A stretch of 64,000 bases of DNA from Pontibacter roseus DSM 17521 (GCF_000373265.1 NZ_KB890769.1:113302-177301); one strand, 5' to 3'; shown: positions 17,900 to 27,269, numbered from the stretch's first letter. Notes: generated by a model not told the origin, from the sequence alone. Numbers and translations: made by a program.

Positions 17900-20491
17900 T
17901 TAGAAGCCCAGCCCTACCCGAAGCCCCGTGTGCGCCTTCTGCCCCTGCTGGAACGAGGTCACGAAGTCCACGCGCAGCACCTTGAAGATGTGCTCCACGC
18001 CCAGCCCCAGCTCGAAATAGTTGTCCGACTCCCGGGTGTTGAGGTAATGCAGGCTGACCACCTCCTGCCACTTGAGGCGGCGGAACAGCGGTATCTTGTT
18101 GAACAGGAAGCCATTGAAATGGTGCTCGTAGTGCCCCTCCAGGTAGCGGTTGTTGGTGCTGTAACGGTAGTAGTCCAGCAGCTGGAAGCCAGTGTACACG
18201 CCCGCAAACACGGTGCGGTTGCCGTTGAAGTGGCGGTAGTCCATCAGGCGCATGTCCTCTTTGCCCCAGAAGGTGCCGCCGGTGAAGCTGTACTCGCTGC
18301 TGCCCAGCAGGCCTAGGCTTAAGTCGTCAGAAATGCGCACCGCCATGGTGTGGTACTTCACATCGCCGCCCAACGCCTTGATGCCTCCCCGGTAGCCGAG
18401 CGAGAACGTGGGCCAACTTGAGCCGATGTTGATTTTGCGGTCAGGACGGGAGATGTACTCCATACCCGGCCGGAAGCTCACTGTGAAGGCGGCTGTCAGG
18501 GCCTGGTGTTCTTCAAAAGAGGCATCGGCCAGTTCAGCGTTCTCGGGCACGTTGGAGGTGAAGGCTTTGCCAGGCGAACCCTCCCGGAAGGTATAGTCGG
18601 TGCTGTTCTGCAGCGGCATGCGGTGCGCGTAATCCAGCGAGGTGAGCAGGGTCACGCCATTCAGCACCTCCGAGCGGAAGTTGATGCGTCCGTAGTCGCG
18701 CTGGTACAGCTTGAGGTAGTTTTTGTGCAACAGCAAGGTATAGACGGTGTTGGCGAACGGCGAAATCGGGTCGGTGGAGTTAATCTGGTCCACGAAGCGG
18801 CCACCCTCCACCGTGACATTGCTCCTGCGGATGGGGTTGTAGGTATAGCTCAGACGCAGCTTGGCGTTCAGTTTCTCGTTGGAGAAACCGTAGCGCACGG
18901 TGGGCTGTATCTCGTAGCGGCGGCGGTCTTCAAATTCCCTTCGGTACTCCACTCCCACGTTGGCTACGGCGCCCTCCACGGTGTTGTATTGAAGGATGCT
19001 GGGGCCACCGGTGAAGCTCAGCAGCGGGTCCAGGTTGTAGTATTTCTTCAGATAGGTGTTGGAGTAGGTATAGCCCCGCAGGAAAAAACTCCCGAAGGAA
19101 GGTTTGTTCCGGATGCGGTCCACGGAGTCTTTGTACACGCGCGATTCCCGAATCACCTCCAGGCTGTCTTTCACCTGATAATCCAGTACCTCCTCCTGCG
19201 TGAGGGGCACGGGGCGGATGTCATCCCAGTAGGCGGAGTCGCGGGTGTTGGCCTCCCGCTCCACCACCAGCACCTCGCGGCTGAAGATTTTATCGTCCTG
19301 TATAGGTTGCTGCTCCTGCGGCTCCACCTGTTCAGGCTTTATGAGACGCGGCCGTTGGCGGCGGGCTAGTTTGGTTTCAGCCACGATGGCATCCTGGGTC
19401 TCGGTTGGCTCGGGTTGCTCCTGCAGGACCGGCGGCTTGCTGTAGGCAGGCTGCACTTTATACTTAGAGTACACACCCGTTGCATAACCGCCGCCCTTGA
19501 AGCCAAAGCCCGCCGCCTCGAAGGTGAAGCGCTGCGACACTGGCATCCATACCTCGCCATGCACCGGCGCGTATACCTGCCGCACCCGTATGAAATCGAC
19601 GAACTCAATCCCCGCGTTCTTGGTGAGCGTGAGGTCGGTGCTGTGGATGCGCCAGCTGCCGTCCACAATGTAGATGTTCCCCCGGAAAACCGGGTCGTTC
19701 TTCCGCCGTGGTATGACTTTGATTTTGTTGATGGTGCGGCCGTTCTCCTGGAAAGTGCCCAGGTATTCGTAGCGGTAGAAGAAAAGCGCGTTGTTGGCCA
19801 GCGGCGACACGAAACCCCGCTCACTCAGCCCCTCCACCCGCAGCAGATTTTCATAAAAGCTGATGTTCATCTCCGAGGCCTGGTTGAAGCTGAATCCTTG
19901 TTTCTTGCCGCTTACTTTAGATGAAATCACGCGCTCATGTACCTTGTTCGGCTTTTTGAAGTGCAGCTCCGACACCGACTCCGACAGGTATACGATGCCT
20001 GTATCCACGTCCACCACCCGCACGCCCAGCACCTTGCCGGGCACTTTGTCCATGCGCGCCACGCCTTTCATGTACACGCGGGCGCTCCAGGCGTTCACCT
20101 CGTCGCGGTGATACTTCCGCAGCCTAATGGCGTTGCGCATGATGCCGTAGGCCGGGTCCTCATCGGCGGCCCGCACCACCACCTCTTTGAGGTTGAGCAC
20201 CTCCGGCACCAGCTGCACGTTCAGCTCCTGGGGGGCATCGCCTATGGTCACGGTCTCTGTCCTGGCTTTGTAGCCCACGTATTTGAACTCCAGGGTATAG
20301 GTACCCGGGGGCAACTGCAGCTGGAAATCTCCCTGGTCGTTGGAGGCGGTGCCGCTGGCGGTCTCTTTGATGTAGATGCTGGCAAAGGGCAATCCCTGGT
20401 TTTTCTCGTCCGTGATGCGGCCACGCAGCGTGCCGGCAAGCGTGATGGCTGGCAGGAGGTATAGCAGGAAGAACAGAAAAGCAGGGCGCAT
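17900..20491 (-). CDS. DUF5686 outer-membrane protein with carboxypeptidase-like regulatory domain
   Basis: 863 residues. A signal peptide (about 1-19, ITLAG) is followed by a carboxypeptidase regulatory-like beta-sandwich (about 20-110; LRGRITDEKNQGLPFASIYIKE and YVGYKARTETV). The long DUF5686 region then has many strand-like segments and the typical AYGIMRNAIRLRKYHRDEVNAWSARVYMKG start. This family is abundant in Bacteroidota and is thought to lie in the outer membrane; its role is unknown. It is not a SusC protein: plug and TonB signatures are absent. The C-terminus (HTGLRVGLGF) ends in phenylalanine as barrels do. Confidence 0.9.
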   Translation of the reverse strand: MRPAFLFFLLYLLPAITLAGTLRGRITDEKNQGLPFASIYIKETASGTASNDQGDFQLQLPPGTYTLEFKYVGYKARTETVTIGDAPQELNVQLVPEVLNLKEVVVRAADEDPAYGIMRNAIRLRKYHRDEVNAWSARVYMKGVARMDKVPGKVLGVRVVDVDTGIVYLSESVSELHFKKPNKVHERVISSKVSGKKQGFSFNQASEMNISFYENLLRVEGLSERGFVSPLANNALFFYRYEYLGTFQENGRTINKIKVIPRRKNDPVFRGNIYIVDGSWRIHSTDLTLTKNAGIEFVDFIRVRQVYAPVHGEVWMPVSQRFTFEAAGFGFKGGGYATGVYSKYKVQPAYSKPPVLQEQPEPTETQDAIVAETKLARRQRPRLIKPEQVEPQEQQPIQDDKIFSREVLVVEREANTRDSAYWDDIRPVPLTQEEVLDYQVKDSLEVIRESRVYKDSVDRIRNKPSFGSFFLRGYTYSNTYLKKYYNLDPLLSFTGGPSILQYNTVEGAVANVGVEYRREFEDRRRYEIQPTVRYGFSNEKLNAKLRLSYTYNPIRRSNVTVEGGRFVDQINSTDPISPFANTVYTLLLHKNYLKLYQRDYGRINFRSEVLNGVTLLTSLDYAHRMPLQNSTDYTFREGSPGKAFTSNVPENAELADASFEEHQALTAAFTVSFRPGMEYISRPDRKINIGSSWPTFSLGYRGGIKALGGDVKYHTMAVRISDDLSLGLLGSSEYSFTGGTFWGKEDMRLMDYRHFNGNRTVFAGVYTGFQLLDYYRYSTNNRYLEGHYEHHFNGFLFNKIPLFRRLKWQEVVSLHYLNTRESDNYFELGLGVEHIFKVLRVDFVTSFQQGQKAHTGLRVGLGF

Positions 20492-20609
20492 GCACGTAAG
20501 GTTAATAGTAGCGTGATGAGGTATACAGTTTAAGGACTAACGATGAAACCAGCGCTTCGTGTTTCCCATTCTTCTAATATCTGGCTAGGAGAAGCTATAC
20601 CTGGGACAT

Positions 20610-21485
20610 TCAGCCAGGCTTCTTTTCTGGCACTTTACTTTCCCGCTTCGCTAGTTGGTGCTTGTAGCGCACGTTCAGAATCACGCCGACCAGCACCAGG
20701 GCCATCCCCAAGTAGGTCGCCAACTCAAACTCCTCCCCGAACAGGATATACCCCAGCGAGAGGGCGTAAATGATGCCGATGTAGTTCAGGGTGGCGACCT
20801 TGGAAATCTCCTCCGCCTGGTAGGACATGGTCATGTAGTACTGCCCGAACTGCGTGAACACACCCACCAGCAGCAGAATGCCCCAGTCCCAGCCCTGCGG
20901 CTGCACCCAGTTGAAAATGGAGTAGAGACCCGCCAGCGGCAGCGCCACCATCGGGAAATAAAACACAATGACGAGCGGATGCTCCCGCGTATTGAGACGA
21001 CGGATAAAGTTGTAGGCCAGGCCGGCGAACAGCGCACTCAGCACACCCATCCACACATACAGCGACTCCACCCGCGTGTCCACCCCCTCGATTATCAGGA
21101 TGCCGCAGAAAGACAGCGCGAAGAACAGCCACTGCCACGGCTTCACCTTCTCTTTGACGATGAAGATGCCCATGATGGTGGTGAAGATGGGCGACAGGTA
21201 CTGTATGGTGGCTGCGGTGGCCAGCGGCATCTTCTGCAGGGTGGTGAAGAAGAGCGCCAGCGCGATGGCTCCGGCCACGCCACGGGCTACCAGGAGTCCG
21301 TGGTTGCTGCCCCACACGCTCACCCGCTGGCTGCGCAGCATCACGTAGCTCATCACCAACGACACGCCCGACCGGAACAGAATCACCTCGATGGCAGGTA
21401 TATGCGGCACCAGCTTCACGCACACGTTCATGAGCGCGAAAAACAGCGTGGACAGCAGCATATACCGGATTCCTTTTGTAAACAT
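20610..21485 (-). CDS. EamA-family (DMT) transporter
   Basis: 291-residue drug/metabolite-type permease with about ten membrane segments in two halves. MLLSTLFFALMNVCVKLVPHIPAIEVILFRSGVSL is the first EamA repeat start, and ATLNYIGIIYALSLGYILFGEEF lies in the second. The tail is basic and soluble (KHQLAKRESKVPEKKPG). It is divergent from recX across a repeat-filled spacer and upstream of the DUF5686 gene by 118 bases. Substrate unknown. Confidence 0.9.
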   Translation of the reverse strand: MFTKGIRYMLLSTLFFALMNVCVKLVPHIPAIEVILFRSGVSLVMSYVMLRSQRVSVWGSNHGLLVARGVAGAIALALFFTTLQKMPLATAATIQYLSPIFTTIMGIFIVKEKVKPWQWLFFALSFCGILIIEGVDTRVESLYVWMGVLSALFAGLAYNFIRRLNTREHPLVIVFYFPMVALPLAGLYSIFNWVQPQGWDWGILLLVGVFTQFGQYYMTMSYQAEEISKVATLNYIGIIYALSLGYILFGEEFELATYLGMALVLVGVILNVRYKHQLAKRESKVPEKKPG

Positions 21486-21762
21486 AGAATCGATTTAACC
21501 TCGCAAAGGTCAGGTATATTATGGTTAGATGTGTGTTTTTTTGCGGGTAACAGTTCAGGGCATTGGTTATTATTATACCTAAACTTGTTCCCTTAGCATG
21601 GCTACTGCCGTTATGGTGCCCTATACTCACAACAGCGTTGCTGCTGTTCGAGTGCTTAAGCCGCGGGTGCTTCGTCCTTGGTGGGTTTCCACTAGCTGCG
21701 TCCTTCAAACATGAGTGGCATCAGCTACAGCGCCTATACCTGACCAGCAGCAGCGGCAGGCG

Positions 21763-21816
21763 CCTCTCCTTGGACAAGGAGGGGCAGGGGTGGTTGGACC
21801 CGGGGCCGTGACCGGC
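21763..21816 (+). repeat. 54-bp GC-rich hairpin repeat, copy 1
   Basis: CTCTCCTTGGACAAGGAGGGG forms a small hairpin and continues as GCAGGGGTGGTTGGACCCGG. An inverted copy, with a diverged hairpin loop, is at 27545-27604. Confidence 0.65.
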
Positions 21817-21891
21817 AGTGTAGGATATACCTGTGCATGATTGACATCCCCCTGCCTTTCTCAAGAGAGGAGTATTCGCTGCTATGAACAT

Positions 21892-21918
21892 CCCCCTGCC
21901 CCTTCGAAGGGGGAGTTT
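21892..21918 (+). repeat. CCCCTTCGAAGGGG palindrome repeat, copy 1
   Basis: Perfect palindrome within CCCCCTGCCCCTTCGAAGG and a trailing GGGAGTTT. It matches the reverse complement of 27487-27512. Confidence 0.6.
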
Positions 21919-21961
21919 CTGCCGCTATTGTTCATAATACTGAAGCGTTGTAGCACAGACC

Positions 21962-22190
21962 GCTGACAGGTATAGCAGACATACTTACAACATCAGCCAC
22001 GCAGCAACGGCCTGAGCCAGGTGCACCGCTGACGATTTTTTGTTCGAGCGGTCAGCGAGTTTAAAAGCGTCTTGATACTTTTGCTTACTTTGGGGGTAGG
22101 GGCCCTCGATTTTCATCAGGGAAAAAAGTAAGGCCCCGCCGGCAGGCGAGCTATGAAACAACTCAGCGGGCAAGCAGCAAAGACAGTAGC
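21962..22190 (+). repeat. dispersed intergenic repeat, copy 2
   Basis: Same block order as 16103-16310: GGTATAGCAGACATACTTAC, GAGCGGTCAGCGAGTTT, GCGTCTTGA, TTTTGCTTACTTT, then AAAAAAGTAAGGCCC and AACAACTCAG-GGGCAA. The central hairpin is replaced by a different insert (22092-22122), so the copies are old. Confidence 0.7.
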
Positions 22191-22224
22191 TACAAAGCAC
22201 AAGCAAACTTAGGTACAGATTCCA

Positions 22225-22232
22225 TACATTTG
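22225..22232 (+). promoter_or_regulatory. -7 box for recX
   Basis: TACATTTG fits TAnnTTTG, about 73 bases before the recX start. A -33 partner is not clear. Confidence 0.3.
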
Positions 22233-22304
22233 ACAATGAAACACCCCGTCACCCGCAACTCTTGGGAGCCTACGCATGTTGTATAACGAAGCAATACACT
22301 TGAT

Positions 22305-22787
22305 TTGGAACAGCAGAAGAACAAGAAAACCTATACCCCGAAAGAAGCCCTGATAAAGGCAGCGGCCTACTGCGCCTACCAGGAGCGAACGCAGCAGGAA
22401 GTGCGCACGAAACTGTTTTCGTATGGTCTGGAGCCCGATGACGTGGAAGAGTTGATTGTGCGCCTCAGCCAGGAGAAGTTGCTGGACGAGGAGCGCTACG
22501 CCCAATCGTATGTGCGAGGCAAGTATGGTCTGAAGAAGTGGGGGCGCCGCAAAATCGTGCAGGGGCTGAAGGCCAAAGGCATCTCCGACTACTGCATCAA
22601 GCAGGGCCTGAAAGAAATTGATTTTGAGGTATACGAGCAGAATCTATTGCAGCTGCTCGAGAAAAAGAACAGCACAGAGAAAGAGAAAAATCCCTTCACC
22701 CGCCGCCAGAAACTCACCTATTTCCTTGTCAGCAAGGGCTATGAGAATGACTTGGTACAAGACGCGATAAAGAGTCTAGGAGCTTAG
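22305..22787 (+). CDS. recX: regulatory protein RecX
   Basis: 160-residue RecX, which modulates RecA filaments in DNA recombination and the SOS response. It shows the repeated three-helix RecX pattern: ALIKAAAYCAYQERTQQEVRTKL, then LVRLSQEKLLDEERYAQSYVRGKYGLKKWGRRKI, then a third repeat ending LTYFLVSKGYENDLVQDAI. The start is a TTG codon (TTG GAA CAG CAG), because no in-frame ATG precedes the conserved YTPKEAL segment; TTG starts are uncommon in this phylum. recA is not in the window. It is a single-gene unit, convergent with the DUF4230 gene. Confidence 0.9.
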   Translation: MEQQKNKKTYTPKEALIKAAAYCAYQERTQQEVRTKLFSYGLEPDDVEELIVRLSQEKLLDEERYAQSYVRGKYGLKKWGRRKIVQGLKAKGISDYCIKQGLKEIDFEVYEQNLLQLLEKKNSTEKEKNPFTRRQKLTYFLVSKGYENDLVQDAIKSLGA

Positions 22788-22854
22788 GAGGTATGAGTTC
22801 AGAAGTGACGTCACAAGTAACGTCGTTTTTCTTGAGCCAATCAACAATCAACCC

Positions 22855-23487
22855 CTACCGCTTCGCTGGCATCTCCGGGTTCTTCATGCGCCTCTGGGGC
22901 ACCAGCACCACTTTGCGGCCCGTTATCTCCTCCAGCATCGGCTTGAGCACCTTCTCGGCGTTCACCGTGGTCTGGCGTAGGATACCGGAATTGATGGCCG
23001 CCTCCTTCACGTTGGCCTCCGCGTAGCGGTAGCTCTCCTGCACCAGGTCCGCATCCTGAAAGTAGGTGTTCTCCTTCGAAAAAACTTTGGATTTGCTGTG
23101 GTCTATCTTGTAGTAGCATACCTCCGGCTCGGGTAGGCTGATTTGCACCAGCGAGTCTCCATAGAACCGGATGTCCTGCTCCTCCAGCTTCGCGAAATCC
23201 ACGCAGCCGACCGCCTCGCCCGTCACCACCAGCACCACCTTGGAGTTAGGCACCCACCGCGACACATCCTTCTCATACTCCACCACGTCTTTGAAGTTGT
23301 AGCGTACTAGTTCCATTCTGCCCAGTTCCTCCACCGTCGTCAGGATGGTATTGTGGTTCACGATGACCTCCGGCTGCTTTTCTTCTGAGCCGAACCAGGA
23401 ACCCTTGAAGCTACTCCAGATGAAGACAGCAGCCAGGATGAACAGCAGGAGCGGCAGCAAACGGAACAAGAATCTGATAAGGGACAT
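22855..23487 (-). CDS. DUF4230 family membrane-anchored protein
   Basis: 210 residues. One N-terminal membrane anchor (about 9-27, LLPLLLFILAAVFIWSSF) is followed by an extracytoplasmic DUF4230 domain. This has the typical pattern of an HNTILTTVEELGRMELVRY start, ...VVLVVTGEAVGCVDF and then EVCYYKIDHSKSKVFSKENTYF, ending in a helical tail. Function of the family is unknown. It lies 59 bases after the PLP-enzyme gene on the same strand and may be co-transcribed. Confidence 0.85.
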   Translation of the reverse strand: MSLIRFLFRLLPLLLFILAAVFIWSSFKGSWFGSEEKQPEVIVNHNTILTTVEELGRMELVRYNFKDVVEYEKDVSRWVPNSKVVLVVTGEAVGCVDFAKLEEQDIRFYGDSLVQISLPEPEVCYYKIDHSKSKVFSKENTYFQDADLVQESYRYAEANVKEAAINSGILRQTTVNAEKVLKPMLEEITGRKVVLVPQRRMKNPEMPAKR

Positions 23488-23546
23488 GTGGGCGTTTTAA
23501 GTTCTCTCTTCTGACAACACAGCAATTTTGGTGCTAAAGTTCATTC

Positions 23547-24446
23547 CTAGACCTCTATCCCCAACCGCTCCCTGAAACCCGCATTACCTTGTAGCCCGCC
23601 GGTGTGCACGGCGATGACGCGGCTGCCCCTCGGGAAGTGACCTTTCTGAATCAGGTCCATGAGGCCGTATAAAAGCTTGCCGGTATAGATGGGCTCCACC
23701 GGCAACTGGTGCTCTATCTGGAAATCGCGCATGAAATTTAGCAGTTCCGGCTTTACTTTGGCATAGCCGCCGAAGTGGTAATCGGTGATGAGGCGCCAGT
23801 TGGCGAAGTGCTGTCCGTTGTAGCTTTCAATCAGTTGTTCTATCTCCTTCTCCAGAAAACCACCTCCCTTCAGAGCAGGAAAGCCCAGCACCTGACGCTT
23901 TCCTTCCAGCCCGGCAATGATGCCCGCTAGGGTCCCTCCCGTGCCACAGGCGCAGCAGATGTAGTCATATTCCATGGGGATGTCCGAAACGATTTCGGTG
24001 CAGCCCTTCAGGGCCAGGGCATTCGTGCCACCTTCGGGTATGATGTAAGGCTGGGCGAACTGCTGTGAAAGCTGCTCTAGAAAGTCTACATCGGTTTTCT
24101 GCCGGTAGGCTTCGCGGGAGACGTAGTGCAGCGCCATACCTGCCGCCGTTGCAAACTCCAATGTAGGGTTGAGTGGCAGGTGCTCCTCCCCGCGTATGAT
24201 GCCGATGGTCCGGAAGCCGAACTCCTGCCCTGCCGCCGCCACGGCCGCGATGTGGTTGGAATAGGCGCCTCCAAAAGTTAGCAGCGTGTCGTGCCGCAGC
24301 CGCTTCGCCTCCTGCAGGTTGTACTTGAGCTTGCGCCACTTGTTGCCTGAAATGGTCGGGTGTAGCAAATCCTCGCGCTTCACCCAAAGCGCTATACCTC
24401 GCTTGTCCAGGAGCGGACTGTGGAGTTGTTGCAGTGGTGCTTCCAT
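23547..24446 (-). CDS. PLP-dependent ACC deaminase / D-cysteine desulfhydrase family enzyme
   Basis: 299-residue fold-type II PLP enzyme. SGNKWRKLKYNL contains the PLP lysine (SGNK, near residue 36), followed by TFGGAYSNHIAAVAAAG and a CACGTGGTLAGI phosphate-binding loop. In this family D-cysteine desulfhydrase and 1-aminocyclopropane-1-carboxylate deaminase cannot be separated by eye; the former is more likely outside plant-associated bacteria. Possible roles are D-cysteine breakdown or sulfur supply. No sulfur genes are adjacent. It starts just after the terminator of the upstream YfhO-like gene. Confidence 0.87.
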   Translation of the reverse strand: MEAPLQQLHSPLLDKRGIALWVKREDLLHPTISGNKWRKLKYNLQEAKRLRHDTLLTFGGAYSNHIAAVAAAGQEFGFRTIGIIRGEEHLPLNPTLEFATAAGMALHYVSREAYRQKTDVDFLEQLSQQFAQPYIIPEGGTNALALKGCTEIVSDIPMEYDYICCACGTGGTLAGIIAGLEGKRQVLGFPALKGGGFLEKEIEQLIESYNGQHFANWRLITDYHFGGYAKVKPELLNFMRDFQIEHQLPVEPIYTGKLLYGLMDLIQKGHFPRGSRVIAVHTGGLQGNAGFRERLGIEV

Positions 24447-24459
24447 GTGACGGATATTA

Positions 24460-24494
24460 AAAACCGAGGCCCCGGTTACGGTACCGGGGCCTCG
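24460..24494 (-). terminator. terminator after the YfhO-like gene
   Basis: CGAGGCCCCGGT (24465-24476) pairs with ACCGGGGCCTCG (24483-24494). On the minus strand it is followed by GTTTTTAA. It sits 12 bases after the stop at 24507. Confidence 0.85.
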
Positions 24495-24506
24495 TGTGGG
24501 GTCATG

Positions 24507-26942
24507 CTATACCTTCACTTTCTCTTCTTCCGGCTTCCTGCGGATGCTGTAGAAGATGGCCCCTCCCAGCACGAGCAGCAGCAACACCGAGGACACCAGC
24601 GATATAGTGTTTCCTATCTCATAAGACTTCGGCGCGAAGCGGAACTCGATGGTATGCTTGCCCGCCGGCACCGGCATAGCGCGCAGGATGTAGTTGGCCC
24701 GGATGTGGTCTACCGGCTGTCCGTCCAGGTAGGCCTGCCAGCCGTCTTCATAATATACCTCTGAGAACACCACCAAACCATCCTGGGCCGCGGCTGCCTC
24801 ATATTTCAGGTAGTTGGGCTGGTACTCGGTCAGGGTGATGGTAGAGCCTTCTGCGCTGAAGTCTTGGGCCGGCACTTTGAACTTCGACACATCCACCACT
24901 GCGGTGGTGCCGGCATCCAAATCAGTCAGCGCCTCAATCTCTTCATCCGGATTGTTGACTGTCTTCACTTTCTCCACAAACCAAGCATTGCCTAGAGCTC
25001 CGGGTATGCGCTGCACCGGCTGCTGCTCATTTCCTGTGATGACGTAGCGGGTGTTCAACATACGCAGCACCTCCATGTTGTTCTGCGCGATGTGGCGGTC
25101 AATCACGTCCTGGTAGCGGCGCAGTTTGGCACCGTGGTAGCCTCCCACCGATTTGTGGAAATAAGACGTGCGGGCATCGTTGAACGGGTTGGGCAGGTAT
25201 AGCACACGGTAGCTCAGGTCTTTGTCCTGCAAAATCATCTGGTCGGCCTTCGTAGGCTGGAAGTGGTTCTCCACTACGCGCTTCTCAAAGTCTCCGTCGT
25301 TGAGGTAGCGCTTGTTCACTCCCCACAAATCCACCAGCACCAGCACGCCTATACCTGCAATGGCCAGGGTAGCCGACAACTTACCTTTGAGGTAGAAGTA
25401 GAGCAAGCCCACGGCCAACGCGATGAAGGCGAAGGAGCGCAGCGCATCGGAGCGCATCATGCTCTCGCGGTCGGCGCGGATGGCATCAACCGGGAAGTAT
25501 GACTGCTGCAACTGCGAATCAACCGTGCCCACGAAGCTGGCGGTGCCGGCAAACAGCCACACCAGCAGACAGATGCCTGCCGTAATGCCGCCGGCTATGA
25601 GTAGCTTTTTATCAAGTTTCTGGATGACGTTCCGGTCACGGATAACCCTGTAAAGCGCCAGCATACCCAGCAGCGGAATCGTGATCTGGGCGATGACCAA
25701 AGCCGAGGACACTGCCCTGAACTTGTTATAGCCCGGAAAAAAGTCGAACATGAAATAGTTGAAGGCCTCAAAGTTCTTGCCCCAAGCCAGCACAATGGAG
25801 AGGATGGTAGCCGCCAGAATCCAGATGCGGGTGGGTTTGTTCACGATGAGCAGTCCCAGCACGAACAGGAAGCAGATGATAGCCCCCACGTATACCGGCC
25901 CGCTCGTCATCGGCTGCGGCCCCCAATAGGTAGGCAGGCCCTGCTTCACAATCTGCTCGGCCTGTACCGGTGGCATCCCCATTCCCATAAAGGCTTTGTA
26001 GCTCTCAGAATCCTCGTCGAGCGGCGTGCTGCTGCCCCCGCCATAGAAGTTAGGAATGAGCAAGGTCATGGTCTCGCCCACGCCATAGCTCCAACTAAAG
26101 GCGTAGTCGCGGTCCAGGCCGCTAGAGGTTTTGTCGCCGCTGTTGGCCACGCTCAACTCCGACTTGCCCCGGATGCTGTGCTTGCTGTACTCAGCCACGG
26201 TATAAAGCCTGCCAAAGTTCACGCCCACCGCCAGCACAGCCGCTATACCCAGCACCAGGCCGCGCTTCACCAACTCCGCGAACGTTCCCTTCTTGATGGC
26301 AAAGATAATCTCCACCACGATGAACACGAGCACCATGAGCAGCATGTAATAAGTCATCTGCAAGTGGTTGAAGTGCAGGTTGAGCGTGAGTCCCAGCGCG
26401 AAGATGGCCGCCCCTATCCAGAGGTTCCGCCGCAGCGCGTAGAACATACCTGCCAGCACCAGCGGAATGTAGGCGATGGTCAGCGATTTGGTGTTGTGGC
26501 CTGCCTCCAGTATGATGAAGTTATAGGAGGTGAAGGCAAAGGCGATGGCGCCCACTACGGCCAGCCAGGTGTTGAGCCGCAGCGTGACCAGCAGCACGTA
26601 GGCGCACAGCAGCGTGATGAAGATATTGCCCGCCATAGCCGGCAAATTGAAGGTTAGGATGGTATGAATGACGCCGGAGAAATCGCCGGGGTAGCGGGTG
26701 TTGATGAGGTAAGAGGGCATGCCGCTGAACATGGAGTTCGTCCAGAGGGTCTCCTCCCCGGTGGCCTCGCGGAAATCCTGAATCTCTTTGGCGCCTCCCT
26801 TGAACTGCAGGATGTCGTGCTGCGCCATGGCCTTGTCCTCAAACAGGACCGGCGCGAAGTATACGGCAGTAAGAAGAAGGAAAATCAGAACCGCGACCAG
26901 GTGCGGGAGCACATCGCGCTTAAAGTCAATAGAAGCCATCAT
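24507..26942 (-). CDS. YfhO-like multi-pass membrane protein
   Basis: 811 residues with about 12-14 membrane segments and large soluble regions. The N-terminal MMASIDFKRDVLPHLVAVLIF and the following outside loop with DILQFKGGAKEIQDFREATGEETLWTNSMFSGMPSYLI are typical of Bacteroidota YfhO-like proteins. The C-terminal part has a beta domain (YEDGWQAYLDGQPVDHIRANYILRAMPVPAGKHTIEFRF) and a last membrane helix. The fold resembles GT-C glycosyltransferases, and YfhO in Firmicutes is implicated in glycosylating wall or lipid acceptors; a glycosyltransferase role here is inference. It ends in a strong terminator. Confidence 0.88.
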   Translation of the reverse strand: MMASIDFKRDVLPHLVAVLIFLLLTAVYFAPVLFEDKAMAQHDILQFKGGAKEIQDFREATGEETLWTNSMFSGMPSYLINTRYPGDFSGVIHTILTFNLPAMAGNIFITLLCAYVLLVTLRLNTWLAVVGAIAFAFTSYNFIILEAGHNTKSLTIAYIPLVLAGMFYALRRNLWIGAAIFALGLTLNLHFNHLQMTYYMLLMVLVFIVVEIIFAIKKGTFAELVKRGLVLGIAAVLAVGVNFGRLYTVAEYSKHSIRGKSELSVANSGDKTSSGLDRDYAFSWSYGVGETMTLLIPNFYGGGSSTPLDEDSESYKAFMGMGMPPVQAEQIVKQGLPTYWGPQPMTSGPVYVGAIICFLFVLGLLIVNKPTRIWILAATILSIVLAWGKNFEAFNYFMFDFFPGYNKFRAVSSALVIAQITIPLLGMLALYRVIRDRNVIQKLDKKLLIAGGITAGICLLVWLFAGTASFVGTVDSQLQQSYFPVDAIRADRESMMRSDALRSFAFIALAVGLLYFYLKGKLSATLAIAGIGVLVLVDLWGVNKRYLNDGDFEKRVVENHFQPTKADQMILQDKDLSYRVLYLPNPFNDARTSYFHKSVGGYHGAKLRRYQDVIDRHIAQNNMEVLRMLNTRYVITGNEQQPVQRIPGALGNAWFVEKVKTVNNPDEEIEALTDLDAGTTAVVDVSKFKVPAQDFSAEGSTITLTEYQPNYLKYEAAAAQDGLVVFSEVYYEDGWQAYLDGQPVDHIRANYILRAMPVPAGKHTIEFRFAPKSYEIGNTISLVSSVLLLLVLGGAIFYSIRRKPEEEKVKV

Positions 26943-26984
26943 ATCTTTCAGAAACCTCGAAATAGAGGTTGAAAGATAGGACTT

Positions 26985-27269
26985 TTATTTTATTTCTTCA
27001 TAATCCACGTACTGGCCGCCGTTGAAATCCCGGCGCTCCGGCTGCTCCGGCACGTAGTCAATCTTGACCCCGCCCTGCTGCCTGCCGCTGCCATTCGGCG
27101 GCGGCTCCTGGTAGGAAGGGCGCTGCCCACGGTTCATGTTAGAGTAGAAGAATGTGCCGTTGCGGATGCTCTTCTTGATAAAGAAGGCCAGCAGCCAGCG
27201 GAACAGGACTGGGGCTACCAGCCTGATGAAAAAGATAACGAGTATGGTAACAAATATGAACTTGATCAT
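26985..27269 (-). CDS. DUF4834 family small membrane protein
   Basis: 94 residues. A first membrane helix (about 3-28, IKFIFVTILVIFFIRLVAPVLF) is followed by a basic stretch and a Pro/Gly/Gln-rich tail ending in acidic residues (VDYEEIK), the pattern of DUF4834 proteins of Bacteroidota. Function unknown. It lies 42 bases upstream of the YfhO-like gene on the same strand and is likely in the same operon. Confidence 0.82.
   Translation of the reverse strand: MIKFIFVTILVIFFIRLVAPVLFRWLLAFFIKKSIRNGTFFYSNMNRGQRPSYQEPPPNGSGRQQGGVKIDYVPEQPERRDFNGGQYVDYEEIK

Larger units (their letters stand above)
21486..22304. other. 0.8-kb non-coding spacer with dispersed repeats
   Basis: Spacer between divergent EamA and recX. 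It contains the block 21634-21683 shared with 15621-15668, a hairpin repeat at 21763-21816 found inverted at 27545-27604, a CCCCTTCGAAGGGG palindrome repeat (21892-21918) found inverted at 27487-27512, the 0.2-kb repeat at 21962-22190, and a recX -7 box. No gene was found in it. Confidence 0.7.

Noticed and set aside
18506..19369. Long ORF (287 codons) inside the DUF5686 gene on the opposite strand
   Set aside because: Shadow frame with no domain, fully inside a clear coding region.
20725..21708. 327-codon frame overlapping the EamA gene
   Set aside because: Its His/Arg/Gly-rich composition is typical of a shifted frame; the EamA frame has proper membrane helices.
23547..24446. Confident call as ACC deaminase
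   Set aside because: Residues that separate ACC deaminase from D-cysteine desulfhydrase cannot be judged here without an alignment, so only the family is given.
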